DNA from: Cellvibrio sp. KY-YJ-3 | Lineage (GTDB): Bacteria > Pseudomonadota > Gammaproteobacteria > Pseudomonadales > Cellvibrionaceae | NCBI RefSeq assembly: GCF_008806955.1 | Contig: NZ_CP031727.1 | Coordinates: 1,302,001-1,366,000 of the forward strand | Reading direction: 5' to 3' | DNA length: 64,000 nt | Shown: positions 1-8,832 of the stretch, piece by piece | Layout: each line of letters begins with the position of its first letter | Position numbering within the stretch: position 1 is the stretch's first letter | Position numbers and translations under genes: made by a program | Notes under the pieces: generated by a model | The model's input: only the letters and a program-made list of their open reading frames with translations | Told to the model about the DNA's origin: nothing | Databases searched by the model: none

Positions 1-2
1 AT

Positions 3-311
3 TTGCAATCCATTCTCTGGCTCACCCTGATTGTTCTTGCAATTTATTACTGGCGCGGTGCGTTGCTGGTAAAAGATCGCGCCTATGCCGCTGCACAAAA
101 ACGCTGTGAAGAAATGCAGGTGCAATTGCTCGATGAAACTGTCTATCTGCGACGCTTGTGGTTTAAGCGCAATGACCAAGGCAAGTTGTCGCTCTGGCGC
201 GCATTTTATTTTGAGTTTACGGTCAGTGGTGCTGATCGTTATTTTGGGCGAGTAATTATGCTTGGCGCGCGCATTACGCAGGTTGAGTTGGGTGCGCATC
301 GCTTACACTAA
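3..311 (+). CDS. DUF3301 family small membrane protein (5' end uncertain)
   Basis: A 102-residue frame opens with a TTG at the very edge of the window, so the real start may lie outside. Residues 4-18 form one hydrophobic helix (ILWLTLIVLAIYY). The rest is a polar domain with the pattern LDETVYLRRLW and a C-terminal block (RAFYFEFTVSGADRYFGRVIM) typical of DUF3301. The family has no assigned function; the layout suggests a protein anchored in the inner membrane with a cytoplasmic tail. It ends 33 bases before the Nudix gene start and could be co-transcribed with it. Confidence 0.7.
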   Translation: MQSILWLTLIVLAIYYWRGALLVKDRAYAAAQKRCEEMQVQLLDETVYLRRLWFKRNDQGKLSLWRAFYFEFTVSGADRYFGRVIMLGARITQVELGAHRLH

Positions 312-344
312 TTATTTGTCGATTTCATGAATGGGTGTTGTCAC

Positions 345-914
345 ATGAGCGAAAAATATCTGAATGAAAAAGTCGGTGGATGGAAAACCAAAAGTACCGC
401 CCTGGTGTATGAAAATCCCTGGATCAGTGTGTCGCACAATGAGGTGATAACGCCTAAAGGAACCGATGGTATTTACGGGGTGGTGCATTTTAAGAATATC
501 GCTATCGGCGTGATACCTATCGATGATGAGGGCAATACCTGGTTGGTAAAACAAAGTCGCTATAGCCTCAATCAATATACGTGGGAAATCCCCGAGGGCG
601 GTTGCCCGCAGGGTGAAAGCCCACTCAATGCCGCCAAGCGTGAATTGGAGGAAGAAGTTGGTGTGCAAGCACGCGATTGGCAGCAATTAATGACTATGCA
701 TTTATCCAACTCTGTCACCGATGAATTCTGTGTAGTATTTGTTGCGCGGGATTTATTTGCGGGTCAGCAACAGCTGGAGGCAACAGAGGATATTGAAGTA
801 AGAAAATTACCGCTGCGCGACGCGGTAGATATGGTGTTGCGTGGTGAAATTACCGATGGCATTTCGGTGGCGGCTTTGCTGCGGGTTGCACTGACGCCCG
901 GTAGCTATTGTTGA
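345..914 (+). CDS. Nudix hydrolase, ADP-ribose pyrophosphatase-like
   Basis: The 189-residue product carries a complete Nudix box, G-x5-E-x7-REL-x-EE-x-GV, within GCPQGESPLNAAKRELEEE. It coordinates divalent metal and hydrolyses nucleoside-diphosphate-X compounds. The N-terminal strands (VYENPWISV, GVVHFKNIAIGVIPI) resemble ADP-sugar pyrophosphatases, so an ADP-ribose or ADP-sugar substrate is likely but not proven. An in-frame ATG also exists at 327; neither start has a convincing ribosome-binding site. I chose the MSEKYLNEK start because homologous sequence appears to begin just after it. It is cytoplasmic. A second Nudix gene, nudE, lies 10 kb away. Confidence 0.8.
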   Translation: MSEKYLNEKVGGWKTKSTALVYENPWISVSHNEVITPKGTDGIYGVVHFKNIAIGVIPIDDEGNTWLVKQSRYSLNQYTWEIPEGGCPQGESPLNAAKRELEEEVGVQARDWQQLMTMHLSNSVTDEFCVVFVARDLFAGQQQLEATEDIEVRKLPLRDAVDMVLRGEITDGISVAALLRVALTPGSYC

Positions 915-1076
915 TCGTTTTTATATAGCTACATTTGATTGATAGATTAAATAAAATTCTCAGCGTAAAAGTGCCCATCCAGGTTACATTTTTTAACAGA
1001 TAGTCGCCCAGATCCTGATTAATGTGAAGAGTGCATCCGTGCGCTACCTGAGGCTTAATTGATTAAGGAAATCCCA

Positions 1077-1919
1077 ATGAAAATTACCCCTATAGTTACG
1101 CTATTAATTCTTTTGTGCGCTGCAAAAATGACAAGCGCAAACACCTGCGAAAATAATTTTCTTGCCGAAGGTGATCCACGTAACGGTGCCGAGTTTTCTA
1201 CGTCCACCACAATTTCTGGTCTTAATTCGGCGAGTGCACTGGGACAGTTACGTGCGATTGCACTCGCTGACGGATTTAAAGTGTTGGGAGAAGAGTCAAC
1301 AGCCACGCAAGGAACGCTGACCATTGAGCAGAAAAATGGGCGTCACCCGTTTCTAATTTACCTTACTTCGGTCAATAAGGGCGCTGCCGCCGATGTTAGC
1401 ATTCGCACTAGACTGAATCGGCGCACAGTGGCGAAACCGGAAGATATCCGCAGTGGTATGTGCGGCATGATTGCACGAATCAAGACTGGTGCCGAGGGTG
1501 AAAAAATTGCTGCAGCGGCACGTGCGGCGATTGTTCCCGAGCCGCTGGTAGAAATCCAACCACGCTGGTTAGCTAAAGATATTTATCGAATGTCAAAACG
1601 TAAAACAACAGAAATGATTACGGCGCACTACAAAGGCAAACGTTATCTGTTGGATGGTACCGTGGGAACACCTTTGGAAAATGATGGCACTATCGAGTTG
1701 TGGTACAAAGTGACTATAGATCGCAATAGTATTTTTGAAACCCTCGATACCAAAGAATCCATGTTCTGGCCGCCGATTGTCTGCCGTATGGCGCCCGAAG
1801 CTCGCACTCGGGCAGCAAAATTGCAGGAAGGTGAGTTTGCTAAATTAACAGGTACAGTCGATCACTACTGGCAAGGTAGTCCGAGTAAATTGGTCTTGAA
1901 GGATTGTCGTTTCCATTAA
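1077..1919 (+). CDS. Secreted protein of unknown function, possible OB-fold C-terminus
   Basis: The start at 1077 is preceded by AAGGA at 1065-1069; an upstream in-frame TTG at 1059 lacks such a site. The 280-residue product begins with a signal peptide (hydrophobic ITPIVTLLILLCAA, likely cleavage after MTSA). The mature part has several cysteines (NTCENN, SGMCGM, PIVCRM, LKDCRF) that could form disulfides in the periplasm. Around residues 180-275 the pattern HYKGKRYLLDGTV ... KLTGTV ... KLVLKDCRF resembles a tRNA_anti-like OB fold, a weak similarity judged by eye. I do not recognise the full-length family. It is monocistronic, with a good terminator 21 bases downstream. Confidence 0.7.
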   Translation: MKITPIVTLLILLCAAKMTSANTCENNFLAEGDPRNGAEFSTSTTISGLNSASALGQLRAIALADGFKVLGEESTATQGTLTIEQKNGRHPFLIYLTSVNKGAAADVSIRTRLNRRTVAKPEDIRSGMCGMIARIKTGAEGEKIAAAARAAIVPEPLVEIQPRWLAKDIYRMSKRKTTEMITAHYKGKRYLLDGTVGTPLENDGTIELWYKVTIDRNSIFETLDTKESMFWPPIVCRMAPEARTRAAKLQEGEFAKLTGTVDHYWQGSPSKLVLKDCRFH

Positions 1920-1940
1920 GCATTTTGTGTGAATTGATCA

Positions 1941-1965
1941 AGGCCGCTTTTTTGCGGCCTTTTTT
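1941..1965 (+). terminator. Rho-independent terminator
   Basis: AGGCCGC and GCGGCCT form a perfect 7-bp stem around a six-base loop, followed by a T run. It ends the transcript of the secreted protein. Confidence 0.9.
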
Positions 1966-1977
1966 ATAAAAATTCAG

Positions 1978-2424
1978 TTAAATTTTTGGTAAAAAATGAA
2001 AACCTACTGCTATACGATTCCAGGCGTTAATCGCCACTATGACGGCAGTCAGGTTTACGATTTCCTCTTCTGAAAATTGCTCGCGCACCAAGGCAAAGTC
2101 CTCATCGTGAATATCCTTTTGCGCCAAAAGAGTGAGCGTTTCTGCCCAGCTGAGTGCTGCGCGTTCGCGCGCCGAAAAGAAGGGCACTTCTTTCCATGCC
2201 GGCAACACATCCAATCGACTTTGTTTTTCGCCATCCTTGCGCGCTTCGTTGGCGTGCATATGTTGGCAAAAAGCGCAGTTGTTTAATTGTGATGCACGTA
2301 TTTTTACCAGATGGATTAGTGAATGTTCCAGCTTGCTTGCTGCCGCGTCACCTAAACCAATCAGTGATTGAGCCAGCGCGGGTTGTAGTTTGTAAACTTG
2401 TTGGTAGGCGATACGTTCTTTCAT
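1978..2424 (-). CDS. AhpD-like / carboxymuconolactone decarboxylase family protein
   Basis: The 148-residue protein has the AhpD signature C-x2-C-x3-H in NNCAFCQHMH, inside the helical alkylhydroperoxidase fold. AhpD-type proteins use the two cysteines as a thiol redox pair in peroxide defence. The start is placed at the second of two adjacent ATGs (2424), six bases from GGAG at 2431-2434; the first, at 2427, is also possible. A longer frame reaching 2499 has no ribosome-binding site. It lies downstream of, and in the same direction as, an AraC regulator 111 bases away, a common regulator/AhpD pairing. The true substrate is unknown. Confidence 0.85.
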   Translation of the reverse strand: MKERIAYQQVYKLQPALAQSLIGLGDAAASKLEHSLIHLVKIRASQLNNCAFCQHMHANEARKDGEKQSRLDVLPAWKEVPFFSARERAALSWAETLTLLAQKDIHDEDFALVREQFSEEEIVNLTAVIVAINAWNRIAVGFHFLPKI

Positions 2425-2537
2425 CATAAGCTCCGTGGGGTGGGGTGTTGAAGCTATGATGAACTCTGTAAGCAAGAAGGAATTGTATTTTTGCGACATG
2501 CCTGGGGAAATGTTTAATCAGCTTTTTCCTCTGGTTA

Positions 2538-3371
2538 TCAGCGGCGTTCTTTATCGCGCTTTTTCTCGCGGTACTCGCCCGGTGTGAGTAAATGCACTTT
2601 TTGAAATTGGCGAATAAAGTGAGCTTGATCGTAAAACCCTGCTTCCTGAGCTATATCCACCAAGGGTAAGTTCGGGTTGAGGCTGATTAATTGCCGTGCG
2701 CGGCGGATGCGTTGTAATTGTTTCAAGTGAACCAATGTCAGACCAACTTCTTGTTGAAAGCGTCGTTCTAATTGACGCCTTCCCATATTGACTTGGGCAC
2801 TCAGGGTTTCGATTGAATCAGTTGAGTGTGATAACTGAGGCAGAAGGGTTTGTATTGGCCCTTGTTTTGCGAGTTGCTGTGCCGCTTGTTGTAGCAGCCA
2901 ATCATCTATCAACCCTATCCTCCGGCTAGTACTCTCACTTTCCGCCAAACGCTCGCGCAATTCGCGTAAGCCTGCATTATTTAAATCTGTATCCAGTTCC
3001 TCTGCCGCAAGGTGATTGCCAATCAAACCCGGCATATCCAAACCAAACAATTGAAACGCGCCACCCGGATGAAAGCGAATGCCGAGCAGATCCACGCTCC
3101 CGCTAAAATGCATGGTATGCAGGGTTTGTATTGCATTAAAACTGACTTGCGGAATTTGGTTTGCAATAAAACGAAAATTAATATTGGTGCCACCGTCCGG
3201 GTAAAGTTTTTCGCTAAACCCCTGCGCGGGTAGTTGCGGTTGTTGTACAGTCCAATAACATTGAATCCAGTTGTGTAAATAGGCATGTGGCGCAAAGCTG
3301 CGAAAACCCAGGTGGGTCAATATGTTTGCGGGCGGGCTGGCAGTATTTGAAGGAGTGATAAGTTTATTCAT
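2538..3371 (-). CDS. AraC family transcriptional regulator with DUF6597-type N-domain
   Basis: The 277-residue regulator has an N-terminal domain resembling DUF6597 (HNWIQCYWTV, SEKLYPDGGTNINF, GIRFHPGGAFQLFG). Its C-terminal AraC domain has two helix-turn-helix motifs: LSAQVNMGRRQLERRFQQEVG and DIAQEAGFYDQAHFIRQFQK. It should bind DNA as a ligand-responsive activator. The likely target is the AhpD-like gene just downstream on the same strand, because this gene type is often paired that way; this is an inference. No start conflict was seen. Confidence 0.85.
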   Translation of the reverse strand: MNKLITPSNTASPPANILTHLGFRSFAPHAYLHNWIQCYWTVQQPQLPAQGFSEKLYPDGGTNINFRFIANQIPQVSFNAIQTLHTMHFSGSVDLLGIRFHPGGAFQLFGLDMPGLIGNHLAAEELDTDLNNAGLRELRERLAESESTSRRIGLIDDWLLQQAAQQLAKQGPIQTLLPQLSHSTDSIETLSAQVNMGRRQLERRFQQEVGLTLVHLKQLQRIRRARQLISLNPNLPLVDIAQEAGFYDQAHFIRQFQKVHLLTPGEYREKKRDKERR

Positions 3372-3404
3372 GTCGCCCCCTGTAGTGGCAATTGTCCCAC
3401 GCGA

Positions 3405-4127
3405 TTAATCGTAGTGATTCGGTTTTACCAGTGAGCGCAGCCAATTCCACCAGCCATTATTGCCCAGCATAAACTTATCCAGCTGATCCTGATTATAAAA
3501 ATAATGTTCGGCGTCTTTAAATAACAATTCGCGTTTTAGCATGCGGCGGTTGGGATTAATAGTTTTAATGATGCGTGCGGGATTGCCAGCGGCAACAGAG
3601 TTGGCGGGAATGTCTTTTGTCACTACCGAACCTGTGCCCACGACGGAATTTTCACCGATGCGGACGCCTTTGGTGACGGTAACACGTTCACCTAGCCACA
3701 CATTATTTTCAATCACCACCGGTTTGGTACAGCGAAATGGGCGAATGCGATTGTAAATCCCGTGCCAGTCGCTATCGCTAATAGTGACATTGGCGGCCAA
3801 CATACAGTTGTCGCCAATTTGGATAGATTGCGCTGCAGAAATGCGCACACCGGGTGAAATTAAACAGTAATTGCCAATACGAATTTCCGCATCCGCTTGT
3901 TTGCTGGGCCAGGTAGTGAAACGAATACAATTATCGCTGGCGCAAATAATTTGCGCGTATTTTCCAAGATGAATATTGCGCCCGAAAATCACCAGGCTGC
4001 GTGGGTGGGCAATTTCAGGAATGGTGCCCAGGCTATCAAATTGCGGGGCGATAAAACGACGGACGTACCAATGGTTGATGCGCTTGTAAATGGATTTGAT
4101 CAGGTAAGGTGTATTACTGCGGCGCAT
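3405..4127 (-). CDS. Left-handed beta-helix (hexapeptide) acyltransferase
   Basis: The 240-residue product contains imperfect hexapeptide repeats from about residue 50 to 185 (for example IRIGNYCLISPGVRIS, IGDNCMLAANVTIS). It closes with the hallmark SVVTKDIPANSVAAGNPARII of WbbJ/WcaF-type O-acetyltransferases. These trimeric cytoplasmic enzymes transfer acetyl or other acyl groups from CoA to sugars of exopolysaccharide or lipopolysaccharide. The catalytic histidine is probably in SDWHGIY. A methyltransferase is divergently transcribed 88 bases away. The acceptor sugar cannot be told from sequence. Confidence 0.85.
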   Translation of the reverse strand: MRRSNTPYLIKSIYKRINHWYVRRFIAPQFDSLGTIPEIAHPRSLVIFGRNIHLGKYAQIICASDNCIRFTTWPSKQADAEIRIGNYCLISPGVRISAAQSIQIGDNCMLAANVTISDSDWHGIYNRIRPFRCTKPVVIENNVWLGERVTVTKGVRIGENSVVGTGSVVTKDIPANSVAAGNPARIIKTINPNRRMLKRELLFKDAEHYFYNQDQLDKFMLGNNGWWNWLRSLVKPNHYD

Positions 4128-4214
4128 AGGTTTATTTTCTAGGGTTGTCGTCGTGAGTTTATTGAGTATTAGTGTCTGTTAGAATGCGTACTTTGATTAT
4201 GAGTGAGAAACATT

Positions 4215-4823
4215 ATGCTGCCAATCGCTATTGAAACAGTAAAAGGATTTTTGGATGCGGACGAAGGTGCCGCGCTTTATGCGGCCGCGCTTGAAACCGC
4301 TCGTTTGGGTCCATGTTTGGAGATCGGCAGTTACTGCGGTAAATCCACTGTGTATTTAGGTCAGGCGTGTAAAAATTCTGGCGCTGTTCTTTATGCGATT
4401 GATCATCATCGCGGTTCGGAGGAGCACCAGTTAGGCGAGGAATATCACGATCCGCAGTTGTACGATGTGCAGTTCGAAAAAATGGATAGCTTTCGCGAGT
4501 TTCGCCACACGCTAGCACGCGCACAATTGGAAGATGTGGTGGTGCCAATTGTTGCGCCCTCTGCATTAGCAGCGCGACATTGGGCTACCCCTTTGGGCAT
4601 GGTTTTTATTGATGGTGGCCACAGCATGGCAGCTGCGTTGACAGATTATCGCTGCTGGGCGCCGCATGTGGTGCGTGGTGGCTTGTTGGCGATTCACGAT
4701 GTATTTCCCGATCCCGCCGATGGTGGTCGCCCACCGTTTGAAATTTGGCAGCTCGCACAGCAATCCGGTTTGTTTGAAGCCATGCCGTTAATAAAAACAC
4801 TTGGCTTGTTGCGCCGTTTATAG
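4215..4823 (+). CDS. Class I SAM-dependent methyltransferase (Methyltransf_24 type)
   Basis: The 202-residue protein has the SAM-binding motif I in LEIGSYCGKSTVYLG, an acidic residue ending strand 2 (LYAIDHHRGS), and the post-motif GMVFIDGGHSMAAALTDYRCW typical of Methyltransf_24. The terminal block GGLLAIHDVFPDP fits the same family. Substrate is unknown; small metabolites or sugars are usual. I place the start at the ATG at 4215, after a GAG-rich stretch, not at the GTG 12 bases upstream. It is divergent from the acyltransferase, so a joint role in surface-glycan modification is possible but unproven. Confidence 0.8.
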   Translation: MLPIAIETVKGFLDADEGAALYAAALETARLGPCLEIGSYCGKSTVYLGQACKNSGAVLYAIDHHRGSEEHQLGEEYHDPQLYDVQFEKMDSFREFRHTLARAQLEDVVVPIVAPSALAARHWATPLGMVFIDGGHSMAAALTDYRCWAPHVVRGGLLAIHDVFPDPADGGRPPFEIWQLAQQSGLFEAMPLIKTLGLLRRL

Positions 4824-4842
4824 AAATAGCGACTTCAGAAAA

Positions 4843-5682
4843 TTATTTAATCACCCAAATCAGCGCAATACCACCGCGCACGCTGTGATCCTCTACCACC
4901 AGTGGGCTGTGAGTAATATCTGTGTGTTCAATGTTGTCGTAGCGAATAAAAAAAGCGAAACGGGTTTGAAAACCCTGGTGTGAAAAGCTGCGGCTGAGGG
5001 AGAGATTATTGTTCCAGCCGCTATAACCGGCCTTTGCACGAAATTCAGGGCGCTCTGCAGTTACATATTCCGGTGCAACGCTGTAATAGTAATTATGATA
5101 ATCGTTGCTGGCGTAAGTAATGCCGGCGCGATAACTAAATGTCCACTCTGAGAATCGGGTGCGATACACCAACTGCGGTTGAATAATCGACCCTATGTAA
5201 CCCGACTCTTCCGCACCAAGCGCAAACACTGCACGCCAAGGTAGTTGCAGGTGCCAGCCGCGACTAAAATCTTCACCACTTAAATTAATATTAAAGGATG
5301 GCCCTAATTCAAAGGTTGATCCCAGCTCCGGCATGCCTTCACGCAATGTGCTTTTATCCGTTTCTGGTGTAATCGATGCGCTAGCACTGAGTGTGAATTC
5401 GTATTGATCGGTACGAAAAAAATTACCGCGCACCCCCTCGCGATCCGAGCGAATATATTTGCCGCGATAAATAAAATAGGGAATAGGGCTGATAAAACTG
5501 CGATATTCGTCAGAGCCGCGATAGTCGGGTCCGGCAACAGCGCCCAATCCCAAACCCAGTTCCCAGTTTTTTTGCTGTGGTTTATCGCTGTCTTCATCGG
5601 CCTGAACAAATGGTGCCAGCAGCAGAATTAATAGAAGTAATTGCACACGGGGTAAGTGGCGCTCAAACAAAGAAATCTTCAT
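4843..5682 (-). CDS. MipA/OmpV family outer-membrane protein
   Basis: The 279-residue precursor has a signal peptide (hydrophobic VQLLLLILLLAPF, cleavage near VQA). The beta-barrel then begins with the family-typical WELGLGLGAVAGPDYRGSDEY and PIPYFIYRGKY. The last strand ends RGGIALIWVIK, with aromatic/hydrophobic residues suited to BamA recognition. MipA proteins scaffold murein enzymes in E. coli, whereas OmpV-like members may act as porins; sequence alone does not decide. It converges on the upstream methyltransferase with only 19 bases between stop codons. Confidence 0.85.
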   Translation of the reverse strand: MKISLFERHLPRVQLLLLILLLAPFVQADEDSDKPQQKNWELGLGLGAVAGPDYRGSDEYRSFISPIPYFIYRGKYIRSDREGVRGNFFRTDQYEFTLSASASITPETDKSTLREGMPELGSTFELGPSFNINLSGEDFSRGWHLQLPWRAVFALGAEESGYIGSIIQPQLVYRTRFSEWTFSYRAGITYASNDYHNYYYSVAPEYVTAERPEFRAKAGYSGWNNNLSLSRSFSHQGFQTRFAFFIRYDNIEHTDITHSPLVVEDHSVRGGIALIWVIK

Positions 5683-5815
5683 AAAAACCCTGCGCTAGCG
5701 AGTGATTGATTGGCGTTATTCGCGAGTATCCGTAATTGCCCCAAGGGCGACTTGCTGCGATTTTACTGGTATTCTGCTGCACTAATCCATTTATTGCACA
5801 ATCAACGAGTCATCT

Positions 5816-7192
5816 GTGAATCCTACTGCTTTTTCCACTTTACCGCTGAGTGCGGACATGCTGGCCAACCTTGAATCCTTGGGTTACAGCGAAATGACGC
5901 CAATTCAGGCGCAAAGCTTGCCGCTGGTACTGGCGGGGCGCGACGTGATTGCCAAAGCCAAAACTGGCAGCGGTAAAACTGCCGCATTTGGTATCGCGCT
6001 GTTGGAAAAATTAAACGTGCGTTTTTTTGGTGTGCAAGCTTTGGTGTTGTGTCCCACCCGCGAATTAGCCGATCAGGTCGCCAAAGAAATTCGTCGCCTG
6101 GCGCGCTTAACCCACAATGTAAAAGTACTCACGCTGTGCGGTGGCGTTTCCATTGGCCCGCAAATTGGTTCACTGGAGCGTGGTGCGCATATTGTTGTAG
6201 GTACACCGGGGCGGATTGTTGATCATATCGCTAAAGGCACATTAAAACTTGATAACGTTAACCAGCTGGTGTTGGATGAGGCGGATCGTATGTTAGAAAT
6301 GGGTTTTTCTGACGATATTGATGCGGTACTGGCTGCCTGCAATACCGAGCGTCAAACCTTATTATTTTCTGCCACTTACCCTGACGATATTAAAAAAATC
6401 AGTGCGCGCTGCCAGCGTGACCCGCAAATGATCGCGGTTGAATCTATTCACAGTGAAACACAAATCGAACAGCATTTTTATGAGCTGCGCGGAGACGATG
6501 AGGTTTACCCGGCAGTATTAACCTTGCTCGCTACGTTTCAACCCTCAAGCTCTATTGCGTTTTGCAATACCAAACAAAGTTGCGATGAGCTGTTGGACTA
6601 TTTGCGTAAGCAAGGTGTAAATGCCTTGGCATTACACGGCGATTTGGAGCAGAAAGAACGCGATCAAGTATTGGTACGTTTTTCCAATAAAAGTTGCTCG
6701 GTATTAATTGCGACTGATGTGGCTGCACGCGGTATTGATATCAAAGGTTTGGATGCCGTAATTAATGTGGACTTGGCGCGCGACAGTGAAGTACATGTGC
6801 ACCGCATTGGACGTACCGGCCGCGCGGGCGAGTCGGGTTTGGCGTTGAACTTGGTGGTACAAAAAGAAGTGCACAAAATTAATCGTCTTGAAGATTATAT
6901 GAAACAGTCGATTACGCTGGAGCCACTACCTACTGCGGATAAAAAAGCACTGCCAGAAGTTAGTATGGTGACTTTGAATATCGACGGCGGAAAAAAAGAC
7001 AAACTGCGTCCCGGCGATATTATCGGCGCCCTAACCAAAGATGCCGGATTACCTTTTGAGAAAATCGGCAAGATCGATGTGTTTGATTACGCTACCTACG
7101 TGGCGGTGGATAAATCCATTGCCCGTGCAGCGCTTGAACATTTGAGTCAAGGTAAATTGAAAGGGCGTAAGTTCCGCGCGCGCCGGTTTTAA
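5816..7192 (+). CDS. dbpA: ATP-dependent RNA helicase DbpA
   Basis: The 458-residue DEAD-box helicase starts at a GTG and has the Q motif (MTPIQAQSLP), Walker A AKTGSGKTA, LDEADRMLEMGF, SAT in LLFSATYP, and motif VI HRIGRTGRAG. The C-terminal ~75 residues (LRPGDIIGALTKDAGLPFEKIGKIDVFD) form the RNA-binding domain that targets DbpA to hairpin 92 of 23S rRNA during 50S assembly. Length matches E. coli DbpA. It is monocistronic; downstream comes a repeat element and then a permease gene. Confidence 0.95.
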   Translation: MNPTAFSTLPLSADMLANLESLGYSEMTPIQAQSLPLVLAGRDVIAKAKTGSGKTAAFGIALLEKLNVRFFGVQALVLCPTRELADQVAKEIRRLARLTHNVKVLTLCGGVSIGPQIGSLERGAHIVVGTPGRIVDHIAKGTLKLDNVNQLVLDEADRMLEMGFSDDIDAVLAACNTERQTLLFSATYPDDIKKISARCQRDPQMIAVESIHSETQIEQHFYELRGDDEVYPAVLTLLATFQPSSSIAFCNTKQSCDELLDYLRKQGVNALALHGDLEQKERDQVLVRFSNKSCSVLIATDVAARGIDIKGLDAVINVDLARDSEVHVHRIGRTGRAGESGLALNLVVQKEVHKINRLEDYMKQSITLEPLPTADKKALPEVSMVTLNIDGGKKDKLRPGDIIGALTKDAGLPFEKIGKIDVFDYATYVAVDKSIARAALEHLSQGKLKGRKFRARRF

Positions 7193-7209
7193 TCAGTAAA
7201 ATGTTTTAT

Positions 7210-7229
7210 GCAGTCTGTATCGAGACTGC
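7210..7229. repeat. Hairpin just after dbpA
   Basis: GCAGTCT and AGACTGC pair around GTATCG. No T run follows, so it is a poor intrinsic terminator. The arm sequence (CAGTCT...AGACTG) resembles the ends of the inverted-repeat element that begins 14 bases downstream. Confidence 0.6.
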
Positions 7230-7242
7230 AAGAGGTGAGGTT

Positions 7243-7406
7243 CTATTCAGTCTTTGAGACTGCCGGAGACATGGGTGAAGCAAGTGTTTACAAAGCATGT
7301 TTTGTACGCAGCTGAACGACAACGGATTTATCCGTTGGCTAGTCCGCTTGCGGGCGACGACAAGCCTACATGGATGTATTCACGGCGAGTCTCAAAGACT
7401 GAATAG
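7243..7406. repeat. 164-bp MITE-like inverted-repeat element
   Basis: Two perfect 19-bp inverted arms (CTATTCAGTCTTTGAGACT at 7243-7261 and its complement at 7388-7406) bound a non-coding 126-bp interior. The interior has smaller hairpins of its own (AACGGAT TT ATCCGTT at 7321-7336; CCGC TTG CGGG nearby). No reading frame or target-site duplication is obvious. It looks like a miniature transposable or REP-type element in the dbpA-permease gap. Confidence 0.6.
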
Positions 7407-7471
7407 GAGCTCAACTCGTTCTAGCCGCTAAATTAAATCAAAAAAATAATTAATAAATAAAAGGAGATCCC

Positions 7472-8785
7472 ATGGCCATAGCTGCTGTTGTTATCGCAAT
7501 TTTATTGCTGGTGGTGTTAATTACCGGCGTAAAGCTCAATCCCTTTTTAGCCTTTCTGGTTGCTTCCATCGCTGCGGCGATTATGCTCGGCATTCCTCTG
7601 GATAAAATCCCCGCCACTATTGAGGCCGGCATTGGCGGTATTCTCGGCTCGCTCGCCGTTATTTTGTGTGTGGGGGCGATGTTTGGAAAATTGGTAGCCG
7701 AGTCAGGCGCCGCGCAACAAATCAGTAGTAGTTTGATGCGCTGGTGTGGAAAAAAATACATCACCTGGGCGCTGATGTTCACCGGTTTTATTGTCGGCCT
7801 GCCATTATTTTATAACGTGGGATTTGTACTGCTGGTGCCGCTGGTGTTTTCAGTGATGTATCAAACCAAATTACCGGCGGTGTATTTGGGTATTCCGTTA
7901 TTGGCTGCACTGTCTGTGACTCACGGTTTTTTACCGCCACATCCATCGCCGGTTGCGTTAATTCCGCAGTTTGGTGCGGATATGGGCACTACATTGTTCT
8001 ACGGGATTATGGTGGCAATTCCCACCATGATTATTGCAGGCCCGGTGTTCACTTCAACGCTTAAAAATATTCACAGCGTGCCGCTGGCAACATTCAAACC
8101 AACAGATTTACCCGCCAATGAATTGCCCGGTATTGCTAACAGTTTTTTTACTTCGCTATTACCGGTGTTGATGATTGCCTTATCGAGTTTGGCGATTTAC
8201 ATGTTGCCCGCTGCAATCGCCCAGGCACCCTGGGTACAGCTGCTCAGCAATTCCATGATTGTATTGCTGATTGCACTGGCGCTTGCAACTTACACGTTGG
8301 GAATTAAACGCGGTATGAGTATGGGGCGCATCATGGGTATTTATGCTGATGCCATTAAAGATATCGCTGTGATTTTATTAATTGTCGCCGGTGCTGGTGC
8401 GCTAAAGCAGGTGATGGTTGATAGTGGTGTGAGTGAACAATTAGCGCTATCGCTCAAAAACGTTGCGCTAAACCCATTGGTGCTGGCTTGGTTAATTGCG
8501 ACGATAATTCGTATTGCCTTGGGTTCTGCCACAGTCGCAGGGTTAACGGCAGCGGGCATAGTCGCCCCCATTATTCCACTCACTGGCGCTGACCCTAATT
8601 TAATGGTATTGGCGATTGGTGCGGGTAGTTTAATGTGTTCACACGTTAACGATTCGGGTTTTTGGATGTACAAGGAATATTTTAATTTGAGTTTAAAAGA
8701 CACCTTTAAATCCTGGACCTTGATGGAAACTATTGTAGGGATAGTGGGTTTGATGGGGGTATTGGTGCTGGATATTTTTGTTTGA
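7472..8785 (+). CDS. Gluconate:H+ symporter (GntP family)
   Basis: The 437-residue integral membrane protein has about 12 hydrophobic segments. Family-typical blocks are NPFLAFLVASIAAAIMLGIP, GLPLFYNVGFVLLVPLV and LPPHPSPVALIPQFGAD, with GSATVAGLTAAGI and HVNDSGFWM near the C-terminus. GntP/GntT proteins import gluconate or related sugar acids across the inner membrane with protons. AAGGAGA lies 7 bases before the ATG. No gluconate kinase or dehydratase is adjacent, so the actual substrate (gluconate, other aldonates, glycerate) is open. Confidence 0.9.
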   Translation: MAIAAVVIAILLLVVLITGVKLNPFLAFLVASIAAAIMLGIPLDKIPATIEAGIGGILGSLAVILCVGAMFGKLVAESGAAQQISSSLMRWCGKKYITWALMFTGFIVGLPLFYNVGFVLLVPLVFSVMYQTKLPAVYLGIPLLAALSVTHGFLPPHPSPVALIPQFGADMGTTLFYGIMVAIPTMIIAGPVFTSTLKNIHSVPLATFKPTDLPANELPGIANSFFTSLLPVLMIALSSLAIYMLPAAIAQAPWVQLLSNSMIVLLIALALATYTLGIKRGMSMGRIMGIYADAIKDIAVILLIVAGAGALKQVMVDSGVSEQLALSLKNVALNPLVLAWLIATIIRIALGSATVAGLTAAGIVAPIIPLTGADPNLMVLAIGAGSLMCSHVNDSGFWMYKEYFNLSLKDTFKSWTLMETIVGIVGLMGVLVLDIFV

Positions 8786-8791
8786 GGCTAG

Positions 8792-8811
8792 ATACCCGCT
8801 TGCGCGGGTAT
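8792..8811. terminator. Palindrome between convergent genes
   Basis: ATACCCGC-TTGC-GCGGGTAT is a perfect 8-bp stem-loop seven bases after the permease stop and 22 bases from the hslO stop. It lacks T runs, so termination is plausible but not certain. Confidence 0.45.
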
Positions 8812-8832
8812 AGCGAGGGGAAGCCAATAAAA

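Noticed and set aside
7210-7229. Intrinsic terminator of dbpA
   Set aside because: The hairpin is good but no T run follows on the plus strand; kept only as a repeat.
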